A stretch of 28,506 nucleotides of DNA, taken from an uncultured Prevotella sp. (lineage in GTDB: Bacteria; Bacteroidota; Bacteroidia; Bacteroidales; Bacteroidaceae). This document shows positions 1 to 6,940 of this stretch, one piece after another; the stretch's first letter is position 1, and the number at the start of each line of letters is the position of its first letter. The stretch is taken from contig CAKQFW010000003.1 of assembly GCA_934230965.1 (NCBI GenBank), positions 1 through 28,506 on the forward strand, read 5' to 3'. Made by a program: the position numbers and the translations under genes. The notes beneath the pieces were generated by a model that saw nothing but the letters and a program-made list of their open reading frames with translations, did no database searches and was not told the DNA's origin.

Positions 1-9
1 AAAGCGAAG

Positions 10-47
10 TCCCACCGTGGTACGCATCGTTGAGAGGCGTGGTGGGA
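10..47 (-). promoter_or_regulatory. Hairpin at the 5' end of a leftward transcript
   Basis: TCCCACC at 10-16 pairs with GGTGGGA at 41-47, and ACGC at 22-25 pairs with GCGT at 37-40, leaving a 5-nt bulge. Read leftward it lies just downstream of the predicted start from the promoter at 58-89, so it would be the first structure in that RNA. It could be a leader regulator or an mRNA-stabilising hairpin. The gene it would serve is outside the window. Confidence 0.4.
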
Positions 48-57
48 TTTGTTGCTG

Positions 58-89
58 CAAAAATACGCTTTTTTATCGGAAACGCCAAA
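58..89 (-). promoter_or_regulatory. Leftward Bacteroidetes-type promoter, proximal
   Basis: On the minus strand TTTG (89-86) is followed after 20 nt by TATTTTTG (65-58), matching the Bacteroidetes consensus TTTG, 19-21 nt, TAnnTTTG. It points out of the left edge, implying a gene divergent from the 895-4068 gene. Function is inferred from the motif only. Confidence 0.55.
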
Positions 90-136
90 CTTTTTCTTGG
101 AAATCTACGTATCAAGTGTGGCGGAAACTATTATTG

Positions 137-168
137 CAAATTTATGAATTAAATCTAGTTCAAACAAA
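137..168 (-). promoter_or_regulatory. Leftward Bacteroidetes-type promoter, distal
   Basis: On the minus strand TTTG (168-165) is followed after 20 nt by TAAATTTG (144-137), a full consensus match. It lies about 79 bp behind the proximal promoter, so the unseen left-hand gene may have tandem promoters. AT-rich sequence produces such motifs by chance, hence the moderate confidence. Confidence 0.45.
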
Positions 169-221
169 TTATTGTGAAAACTTTTAATAAAGATGCCGTT
201 ATAAAGATGTCTAACTTCACG

Positions 222-237
222 TTCCGTTTAAACGGAA
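222..237. promoter_or_regulatory. Perfect 16-bp palindrome, possible operator
   Basis: TTCCGTTTAAACGGAA is a perfect palindrome in the divergent intergenic region. The symmetry suits a dimeric DNA-binding protein, but no regulator gene is in view and no second copy was seen in the window. Confidence 0.3.
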
Positions 238-340
238 TAAAATGTATCAGTGTTATCAAGTAATGTTTAGAACTGCTTGTTATAACGTAAATAGCAGCGA
301 CTTTGCTTGATAATAAGAATAGATAGCAAACATATCGTCT

Positions 341-463
341 CAGTACTTGGCCGAGATTACTCCAGTACTTGGCCGAGATTACTGCAGTACTTGGCCGAGA
401 TTACTGCAGTACTTGGCCGAGATTACTGCAGTACTTGGGCCAAGTACTGGCGCAGTATTTTGG
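341..463. repeat. 22-bp tandem repeat array ending in a palindrome
   Basis: Four direct 22-bp units lie at 341-362, 363-384, 385-406 and 407-428. Each begins CAGTACTTGGCC and ends ATTACTG, except unit 1, which ends ATTACTC. The fifth copy (429-449) is different: CAGTACTTGG is followed by one G and then its own reverse complement CCAAGTACTG, a perfect inverted repeat. A degenerate half-copy, CAGTATTTTGG, follows at 453-463. The ends CAGTA and TACTG are complementary, so units can fold. Tandem binding sites or a variable-number repeat are both possible. A 76-codon open frame crosses the array but looks accidental. Confidence 0.9.
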
Positions 464-697
464 GGGGAAAACGTCAGTGTCTTTAGGATGAAACGCCGAA
501 GGCTGTTTTTTGCTTATTTAGTTTTACACATATATCTTGATGGGTTAGGGTGTGACATAATGTTTGCTGCTGTGTGAAAAGGATTTCAAATTGTACGATA
601 ATTAAAAATATTTCTCTAAAATCAACCTGATTTTCTAATTTTATCTATACCTTTGCGCAAAAACAGACTGCACCTCAATAACAAAGACATAATTTGT

Positions 698-728
698 TTT
701 GTATTGTCTTCGGCCTGCACTATCTTTG
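698..728 (+). promoter_or_regulatory. Promoter of the T9SS cargo gene
   Basis: TTTG at 698-701 is followed after 19 nt by TATCTTTG at 721-728, a full match to the Bacteroidetes promoter. Transcription would begin around 735, giving a leader of about 160 nt before the ATG at 895. A second -7-like box, TACCTTTG, lies at 648-655 without a clear upstream element. Confidence 0.6.
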
Positions 729-759
729 CTACGTCTATTGAAGATTAGTTTGGCTTATT

Positions 760-882
760 GCAACACTAAGTTAAGTGAGTCTTCTGATATGGCAAAACCT
801 TGAGTCGTTCAGTTCTGCCGCTTGCTAAAGCAAGGTCTTTTGTCGCTCAGGAACTTATAAAAATATTAATTTAAAGTGTTGC
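760..882 (+). promoter_or_regulatory. Foldable leader RNA of the T9SS cargo gene
   Basis: GCAACACT (760-767) pairs perfectly with AGTGTTGC (875-882), closing a domain that ends 12 nt before the start codon. Inside, CCTTGAG (798-804) pairs with CTCAGG (846-851) around one bulged base, and CTTGC-TAAA-GCAAG (821-834) forms an apical hairpin. A rival helix is possible: CAAAACCTT (793-801) with AAGG (832-835) plus TTTTG (838-842), which excludes both inner stems. A regulatory leader is an inference; only the complementarity is seen. Confidence 0.4.
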
Positions 883-894
883 GCAATTAATGGT

Positions 895-3800
895 ATGAAA
901 AAGTTTTTATTATTTGTAGCTTTTTTATCTGCTTGGAATGTATCCATGGCAGCTACGGGGCCTGTTGGGCGGGCGGTATCGAAAAAGCATGTAATGAACG
1001 GTAGGTTATCTACAACAAATCCATTCATTATGGCTACCGCCACGAAGAATAGTATTAAAACGTCTGTTCTTACAAATGATGTAAGCCCCAAGCAGCAATC
1101 TACAAATGTAACGACAAATAGTGATGGCACAATAAATGTTCCATTTCTCTATTCTCCTACAAAAGAAGATTTCGACTTGTTTACCGTTATTGACAACAAT
1201 AATGATGGAAAGACTTGGAGCTATGAAAAAAAGAAAAAGGCTCTGATGTATAGATATTCTGTAAAAGAACAGGCTGACGACTACGTGATTTTACCGCCTA
1301 TAAAAATTACAGATACTAACTATATGTATACTTTCTCTATCGATGCTGCTCCAAGCAACGATACTTATGGAGAATCGTTTGAAATGTGTTATGGTAAGAA
1401 TGGAGATGCTGCCTCAATGCAATCTATCTATTCGTCAGGCATGATTTACGGCACAACGTATTCTCACTATACAGCTTATTTCTCGGCTAACGAGCCTGGC
1501 ACTTATTATGTGGCAGTAAAGGCTACTTCTCCTAAAAATGGATGGAGACTTTATGTGCAAAATCTTGCGGTAGAACAAACACAAATGAAACCTACAGTGC
1601 CCAATATGCCGACAGATATAACCATTGAACCCGCAAAGCTTGGCGAAACTGCTGCCGTGGTGTCTTTTCGTATGCCGGCATTAACTGCTGCCAATAAAGA
1701 ATTGGCTTCTGACGAAGAAATCACATTAAAACTTGAAAGCAGTGTAGAAAGTCTCAATGTCAAAGGTCTGCCAGGGTCTCTACAAAACATTAAAATAAAG
1801 ACGCTACAGGGTGATAACGTTATCAAATTTGTTGCTACCAATTCGGAGGGAGATGGCATTGCAGCAGAGCGTTCTATATACACAGGTATGGATGTTCCTA
1901 CTGCTCCGACAATTAAGTCGTCTGTAAGTGATGACAACATGACCATGCATATGTCGTGGGAAACCAGTGTTGTAGGTGTGAACGGAGGATATGTTGATCC
2001 AAGTAAGGTAGATTATATGGTGAAAACATATAAAGAGATAAATGGAGAAGGAACGTGGGACGAATACAAGGCTATTGGAAATCAGACCTATTTTGATTAT
2101 ACTTTACCTGAAGGTGCAGAACAACAAGTGTTAAACCTTGGTGTTACAGTATCTAACGATATGGGTGAAAACAAGCTTGTTTCTTCTGCATCAGAGGTGG
2201 TAGGAACTCCTTACTCTTTACCTGTTATGGAATATTTTAATGGTAAGAAGATGAACTACAAGCCTACTGTTATTGAAGAAACTGAAGAGTTTTCTAATGC
2301 TACATGGGGATTTATGGATCCTACTGATGTAATAGAAGATGCCAAAAACAAAAGTGGTGCTGCCATGATAGGTTATATTACCGACTATGGTAAGAGCACG
2401 GGCAAAATTTCGCTACCTAAATTCTCAACCGAAGGAATAAATGATGTAAAGGTAGACTTTGATGTCTATTTCCATTCGTTAATGCCCGAAACACAGATTC
2501 ATGCTTGTGCACTGGGCACAGAAGAAATGCTTGTGGGAACAATAGATGCATCAATGGCTTCAGGATGGCATAAAGTGTCTTTCGATTTGCCCAAAGCGTT
2601 TTCTAATAAAAAATGGGTGACACTGTATGTTACAGCAAATTATCCAGGAAAGAACGAAGAAGAATATCTTGTTATTGATCAATATGTTGTAAGAGAAGTA
2701 CTTGATAATGACTTGGCTGTAACTCAACTGAACTTTGATAATAAAGCTAATATTGGTGATGATGTTACAATTTCTGCAACAGTTGAAAACTATGGAACAA
2801 AAACAGCTACGCTCAACGATGCCAAACTGACAATCTCTATCAACGATAAAGAAATACTTTGTAAAGATATTGTAAATGCTGAATCTGCTATCCAAATTCA
2901 ACCAGGTGAAAATAAAGATTTTAACATTCCGGTCACAATTAATGCCGATATGTTTGGTGACGCAACGGTTTCTGTCGTAATTAATCAAAACGATGATAAA
3001 CTGAACAACAATATCAAAGATGCAGTGCTAAAAGTAAGCAAAGGAACTGTACCTGTGGTTACTGACCTTACTGCAGAAAGAAGTTCAGATGGAAACAATG
3101 TATATCTCAAATGGACGGCTATAAATAAACTTGATGGCTATGAAGATTGTGAGAATTTAACTGCCTTCTCGTTTAATAAAATACTGGGCGGATTCTTAAA
3201 TATTGATGTTGATAAGGAATATACATTTATTATGAATGGTGCCAACATTCCTGGGCAAGGTTATCCTAAAGCTTTTCAAGTGTTTAATTATGAACAGTCT
3301 GGGTTAGAATCTCAAACATACATTCCACATAGTGGAAATCAGTGCCTCATGGCAATCTGTCCTGAAGATGGTGAGGCTGCTGCTGATGACTGGCTCATCT
3401 CTCCAAGTATACAGGGAGGTACACCAATGTCGTTCTATTTGGATATCTTAAATGAAAAATATGTACCTGAAATGGTAGAAGTTTTGGTCTCAAATACAAC
3501 TAATGACGTGAGTGCTTTTACATCTTTGCAAAAGATAGAGAAATCTACCGTGGGATGGGAAAAATGTTCTTTCGATTTGCCAAAAGATGCTAAATATTTC
3601 GCAATCAGGTATATTAGTGCAAACCGTTTTGGTATTATGATTGATGATATTGATTATGTTCCAGAAACAGGCATCCCTACCGTCAAATATAATATCTATA
3701 GAAATGACAAACTTATAGCTGAAGATATAGAAGATAATTTCTATCAAGATGTTGTTAATGAGGGCGTTACGAAATATAATGTTGCGATAAAGGTAGATGG

Positions 3801-4068
3801 TGTGGAACAAATCATGTCTAACACTGCTTATATAGGAAATAGCACAGGCATTAATGATTTAAAGAACGCTACTGGAGATAATGTGTTTGTTGTTGATAAT
3901 GGCATAATTGTCAATAATATGAAGGATAAATATGTAGCCATCTACACAATAGATGGAAACAATATAATGTCTTCAAAAATAGTATCTGATCAATTCTTTG
4001 TAGCGCTCAATAAAGGTTTGTACATTGTTAAGTGTTCAGACAGCGTAATAAAAGTTTGTGTAAAGTAA
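895..4068 (+). CDS. T9SS-exported surface protein with choice-of-anchor J and FnIII-like domains
   Basis: 1057 residues. A signal peptide occupies residues 1-19 (MKKFLLFVAF, ending SMA). Next comes a jelly-roll region with the DFDLFTVIDNNNDGKTW pattern of cleaved-adhesin/choice-of-anchor J domains (about 80-230), two FnIII-like stretches (about 235-435), a second anchor-J-like domain (about 440-600), a CARDB-like segment (about 603-715), a short FnIII part and a third anchor-J domain containing ADDWLISPS (about 748-925). The end (about 985-1057), with GINDL, VAIYTIDGN and KGLYIVK, resembles a T9SS type A sorting domain. The protein should therefore be secreted through SprA and kept at the cell surface; adhesion or matrix binding is inferred from such domains. 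The gene is clearly more AT-rich than those to its right. The start is set by the signal peptide and the upstream promoter; there is no Shine-Dalgarno site. Confidence 0.85.
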   Translation: MKKFLLFVAFLSAWNVSMAATGPVGRAVSKKHVMNGRLSTTNPFIMATATKNSIKTSVLTNDVSPKQQSTNVTTNSDGTINVPFLYSPTKEDFDLFTVIDNNNDGKTWSYEKKKKALMYRYSVKEQADDYVILPPIKITDTNYMYTFSIDAAPSNDTYGESFEMCYGKNGDAASMQSIYSSGMIYGTTYSHYTAYFSANEPGTYYVAVKATSPKNGWRLYVQNLAVEQTQMKPTVPNMPTDITIEPAKLGETAAVVSFRMPALTAANKELASDEEITLKLESSVESLNVKGLPGSLQNIKIKTLQGDNVIKFVATNSEGDGIAAERSIYTGMDVPTAPTIKSSVSDDNMTMHMSWETSVVGVNGGYVDPSKVDYMVKTYKEINGEGTWDEYKAIGNQTYFDYTLPEGAEQQVLNLGVTVSNDMGENKLVSSASEVVGTPYSLPVMEYFNGKKMNYKPTVIEETEEFSNATWGFMDPTDVIEDAKNKSGAAMIGYITDYGKSTGKISLPKFSTEGINDVKVDFDVYFHSLMPETQIHACALGTEEMLVGTIDASMASGWHKVSFDLPKAFSNKKWVTLYVTANYPGKNEEEYLVIDQYVVREVLDNDLAVTQLNFDNKANIGDDVTISATVENYGTKTATLNDAKLTISINDKEILCKDIVNAESAIQIQPGENKDFNIPVTINADMFGDATVSVVINQNDDKLNNNIKDAVLKVSKGTVPVVTDLTAERSSDGNNVYLKWTAINKLDGYEDCENLTAFSFNKILGGFLNIDVDKEYTFIMNGANIPGQGYPKAFQVFNYEQSGLESQTYIPHSGNQCLMAICPEDGEAAADDWLISPSIQGGTPMSFYLDILNEKYVPEMVEVLVSNTTNDVSAFTSLQKIEKSTVGWEKCSFDLPKDAKYFAIRYISANRFGIMIDDIDYVPETGIPTVKYNIYRNDKLIAEDIEDNFYQDVVNEGVTKYNVAIKVDGVEQIMSNTAYIGNSTGINDLKNATGDNVFVVDNGIIVNNMKDKYVAIYTIDGNNIMSSKIVSDQFFVALNKGLYIVKCSDSVIKVCVK

Positions 4069-4096
4069 ACACGGCTTTATTGATATATTAAAAGTG

Positions 4097-4145
4097 AAGA
4101 TGTCGGGATATGTGTAGAAAGCATATTCCGACATCTTTATTTATC
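4097..4145 (+). terminator. Rho-independent terminator of the T9SS cargo gene
   Basis: A 16-bp stem (4097-4112 with 4122-4137, one G-U pair) has a 9-nt loop and is followed by TTATTTAT. It lies 28 bp after the stop codon, ending the monocistronic gene. Confidence 0.8.
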
Positions 4146-4213
4146 ATGCCCTTACCAAACATTTTCTCTATACGCTCTGAATAACCCTGACGCTCTAATA
4201 ATATTTGTTTCAT
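4142..4213 (-). pseudogene. N-terminal remnant of an AAA_14/DUF4143-type ATPase
   Basis: Read leftward from the ATG at 4213, the first 24 codons give MKQILLERQGY, then SERIEKMFGKGMI. This closely resembles the beginning of the Bacteroidetes ATP-binding proteins with AAA_14 and DUF4143 domains, which continue into a Walker A motif (TGQRRVGKS). Here the similarity stops after GMI, the frame runs into the terminator of the neighbouring gene, and a stop follows at 4088. No Walker A is present, so this is a severed 5' end. It was recognised from memory of the family, not by alignment. Confidence 0.5.
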
Positions 4214-4257
4214 ATACGCAACACTTTTGCAGAAAACATTCAAAGTGTTGCGTATAT
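4212..4257. repeat. Perfect 16-bp inverted repeat
   Basis: Arms 4212-4227 and 4242-4257 are exact reverse complements around a 14-nt loop. The core AAAGTGTTGCG recurs at 873-883, just before the start codon of the 895-4068 gene. On the minus strand the repeat sits directly on the ATG of the ATPase remnant, so it may be that gene's original operator or leader hairpin. No U-run follows on either strand, so a terminator role is unlikely. Confidence 0.8.
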
Positions 4258-4292
4258 TTAACACCTTTGGGTTAAGAAGAACTGTGTATTGT

Positions 4293-4335
4293 GGTAAAAC
4301 AAAACTGCGCACTAACCTCAACGGCCAATGCGCAG
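4293..4335 (-). terminator. Terminator of the sugar porter operon
   Basis: On the minus strand CTGCGCA and TGCGCAG (4329-4335 and 4305-4311) form a 7-bp stem with a 17-nt loop, followed by TTTTGTTTT. It lies about 75 bp past the porter stop codon and faces the terminator of the convergent gene. Confidence 0.6.
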
Positions 4336-4408
4336 CGTATGAATAAAAGAGTGAATTGTTATATAATATTATTCGAGTTAATGAATGACTAATCTTATTG
4401 TTATTTTG

Positions 4409-5809
4409 TTATTTCTTGCCCTCTTTTTTCCAGTAGCGCTCAATATCTTCGAGCGACATACCAGCTGTTTCGGGCACCATACGCCACATAATGAGCATGT
4501 AGGGCACGCACATCACGGCAAAGAGCAGGAAGGTGCCAGTGGGGGTGAGGTTGGTAAGCATCCAGGGGGTGAGCTGACCAATGAGGTAGGTACCTATCCA
4601 TAGCGAGAGGCCTGCAATGCTCATGGCCAAACCGCGCACCTTGTTCGGATACATTTCTGACAACAGCACAAACACCACGGCGCTGATGCTGATGGCGCAG
4701 CAGAACACGTAAAGCAAGAAGAAGGTGAGCATGAAGTAGACCGAGAGGCCTAACGACTGCTGGAACTTGAAGTAGAAGGCGATGAGTACCAAGCATGCTA
4801 TCATGCCCGACACGCCATAATAGATAAGCTTTTTGCGGCCTACGCGGTCGATGATGAACATGGCTATGATGGTGGTGACGGTGTTTACCACGCCCACCAG
4901 CACTTGGCAGAACAGCGGGTCGGTCATGCCAGCGTCTTTAAAGATTGAGGGGCCGTAGTAGAGCACGGCGTTCACACCCATAAACTGTCCTAAGATGGCT
5001 ATGCACACGCCAATAATTACGGCCTTTAAGATGCCTGGGTTGAGCAGTGTGCGCCACTCGCTCTTCACCTCTGATGATATCATTGAGCGGGTATCGTCAA
5101 TCTGCTGTGTCACGGCTTCGGGCGAGGTGTACATCTTGCCGTAGATGCCGCTGGCACGCTCAACGCGGTCTTTGATGATGAGCCAGCGTGGGCTTTCAGG
5201 TATCACCATAATGATGATGAAGAAGAACAGGGCGGGCAACGACTCCATACCCAACATTCCGCGCCACACCTCGTTTACAAAGATGAGGCTCATCCATCCC
5301 TCTCTGGGCTGTGTGTTGAGCGAGTGGTTGAGCAACAGATAGTTGACGAAATAGGCGGCCAAGAAACCCACGGTTACTGCCAGCTGGTAGAGCGACACCA
5401 TTTGTCCGCGATAGCGTGTGATGGCTATCTCTGAGATGTAAACGGGAGCCACAATGCTGATGATGCCAATGCCCACACCGCCAATGATGCGATAGGCTAC
5501 CAGTTCGGTAAACGAGAAGGAGATGGCGCAGCCCGCTGCCGATACGGTGAACAATATGGCCGAGATGAACATGGTGGGCTTGCGACCCAAACGGTCGCTC
5601 ATGATGCCTGCCACTGATACGCCAGCAATAGACCCTATGAGGGCGCAACCTACATACCAGCCTTTGTCAATGTCGTCGAGCTGAAACTGCTCGGTTACCT
5701 GGTCAATGGTGCCAGATATTACGGCTGTGTCATAGCCAAAGAGCAAGCCTCCGAGGGCTGCCACTAAGGCAAGGAAAAAGACGTAGCCGAGATTTACGTT
5801 GTTTTGCAT
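4409..5809 (-). CDS. Sugar:proton symporter, MFS sugar porter family (XylE-like)
   Basis: 466 residues, the usual length for a 12-helix major facilitator. Sugar-porter signatures are present in order: GGLLFGYDTAVISG in helix 1, DRLGRKP in loop 2-3, RIIGGVGIGI with PVYISEIA around helices 4-5, PESPRWL before the central loop, QFMGVNAVLYYGP in helix 7, DRVGRKK in loop 8-9 and PETAG at the C-terminal edge. The protein would sit in the inner membrane and import a monosaccharide with protons; XylE-type xylose, glucose or another hexose cannot be told apart here. The start lies 27 bp after the DUF4434 gene stop, so it is the last gene of the ROK operon. No truncation is seen. Confidence is high for the family, low for the substrate. 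Confidence 0.9.
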   Translation of the reverse strand: MQNNVNLGYVFFLALVAALGGLLFGYDTAVISGTIDQVTEQFQLDDIDKGWYVGCALIGSIAGVSVAGIMSDRLGRKPTMFISAILFTVSAAGCAISFSFTELVAYRIIGGVGIGIISIVAPVYISEIAITRYRGQMVSLYQLAVTVGFLAAYFVNYLLLNHSLNTQPREGWMSLIFVNEVWRGMLGMESLPALFFFIIIMVIPESPRWLIIKDRVERASGIYGKMYTSPEAVTQQIDDTRSMISSEVKSEWRTLLNPGILKAVIIGVCIAILGQFMGVNAVLYYGPSIFKDAGMTDPLFCQVLVGVVNTVTTIIAMFIIDRVGRKKLIYYGVSGMIACLVLIAFYFKFQQSLGLSVYFMLTFFLLYVFCCAISISAVVFVLLSEMYPNKVRGLAMSIAGLSLWIGTYLIGQLTPWMLTNLTPTGTFLLFAVMCVPYMLIMWRMVPETAGMSLEDIERYWKKEGKK

Positions 5810-5836
5810 TTTTCTGTTTCGTTATGAGAGAATGTG

Positions 5837-6928
5837 TTAAATGTTAAAATATTCTTTGTAGCGGTCGTACAGGTGTCCTGCCTGCAGATAGGCCGACTGC
5901 GGACTCATGAAATGTGAGAACTCGAAGGTGATGGCCTTGTCGTAGCCACAACGCTTGGCTGCCTCGAGCTTCAGGCGCAGCTTATCAAACTTGATGGGGA
6001 GGAAGTTGATGGGCATATCGCGGTCAAAGGTCTCGGCATTGGTCCAGCACTGCATGCCGTAGCGGTCGGCCAACTTCTTATTCACTGAGAAGAAGGCGTC
6101 GAGCTCGTCATAGTCGATGTGTCCGTCCTGGAAGGCGCAAGCGTCTACCACGTCGTGTATGCCATCAAATATCTCGTTCCATTCGCGCTCGTGCTGTTCT
6201 ACGCTTACGGCTTGTTCGTTGGTCATCTTGCCAGTGCCCATTACGGCCTTTTTGCCATCAATCCAGGGCGAGATAAATACGGGCAGGCCACCCGAAATGT
6301 CTTTACACTGTTTGCCAATGGTGTGGAAGGTTTTAACAGCGCCCTTTGTGGCACGGCTTATCTCGGTGCTGATGTACCAGCCCTTGAAACTCTTGTGGTG
6401 GCCATACATTTTCCATACCTCGTCAATAACGTAGCGGTTGTCTTCAATCTCGTGTGTCATGTCGCCAGTGTCCCAGTAGTGGCCCGAGTCGTACAGACCG
6501 AAGAAGAACTTCATGTCATACTTATCGGCCAGGCGCAGATACATATCAATCAAGTCGACTGAAGGCATATAGCAGCCTTTCTTCAGCAGATAGGGTGAGG
6601 GATAGGTGATAAACTTGCGATAGCCTGAGCGGATGACGATGACGGTGTCGATGCCGATGGCTTTCATGTATTGGAAATCGAGGTCCCACTCTTTCTCGCC
6701 CCAGTTTTGGTGCGGTATGTCGTGCGATATTTCGTCGAGGAAGGTACCTGTAATTTTCAAACCATTAGCCTTAGGCACAATCAGGCGGCTCTCGTTGCCA
6801 GTGCCCTCTATCTTTGTCTTGCTTGGCTTAACGGTTTGTGCGTTAGTAGCTTGCAGCAATGTGGGGGCTGCCACTGATGCGGCGCAGCCTGCTGCCAATT
6901 TCTTTAAAAAGTCTCGTCTATCCGTCAT
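5837..6928 (-). CDS. DUF4434 protein with Tat-type signal (putative glycoside-active TIM barrel)
   Basis: 363 residues. The N-terminus MTDRRDFLKKLAAG carries a twin-arginine motif followed by a hydrophobic alanine-rich stretch, so export by the Tat pathway is expected. The remainder (about 50-360) has the alternating strand/helix look of a TIM barrel and resembles DUF4434 proteins: ITGTFLDEISHDIPHQNWG at the start of the barrel, KFFFGLYDSG, then FKGWYISTEIS with an acidic residue at a strand end. DUF4434 members are often found beside glycoside hydrolases and are suspected carbohydrate-active enzymes, but I know of no settled reaction. The stop is 12 bp before the ROK gene's end and the sugar porter follows within 27 bp, which suggests that it releases or modifies the sugar imported by the porter. 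Confidence 0.75.
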   Translation of the reverse strand: MTDRRDFLKKLAAGCAASVAAPTLLQATNAQTVKPSKTKIEGTGNESRLIVPKANGLKITGTFLDEISHDIPHQNWGEKEWDLDFQYMKAIGIDTVIVIRSGYRKFITYPSPYLLKKGCYMPSVDLIDMYLRLADKYDMKFFFGLYDSGHYWDTGDMTHEIEDNRYVIDEVWKMYGHHKSFKGWYISTEISRATKGAVKTFHTIGKQCKDISGGLPVFISPWIDGKKAVMGTGKMTNEQAVSVEQHEREWNEIFDGIHDVVDACAFQDGHIDYDELDAFFSVNKKLADRYGMQCWTNAETFDRDMPINFLPIKFDKLRLKLEAAKRCGYDKAITFEFSHFMSPQSAYLQAGHLYDRYKEYFNI

Positions 6929-6940
6929 AATTATGATTGA

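Larger units (their letters stand above)
1..894. other. Intergenic region between divergent transcripts
   Basis: No convincing gene is present. The stretch is AT-rich and contains, from left to right, a hairpin and two leftward promoters, a 16-bp palindrome, a 22-bp tandem repeat array, a rightward promoter and a foldable leader before the first gene; these are listed separately. The spans 169-221, 238-340 and 464-697 show nothing further that I can support. Confidence 0.7.

Noticed and set aside
341..463. CRISPR array
   Set aside because: Units are contiguous 22-mers without spacers, and no cas gene is in view.
347..577. 76-codon frame crossing the 22-bp repeat array
   Set aside because: It gains its length from the repeats, has no recognisable domain or upstream promoter, and its second half lies in plain AT-rich spacer.
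4212..4257. Terminator for the 895-4068 gene or the porter operon
   Set aside because: The 16-bp inverted repeat is not followed by a U-run on either strand, and each gene already has a better terminator nearby.
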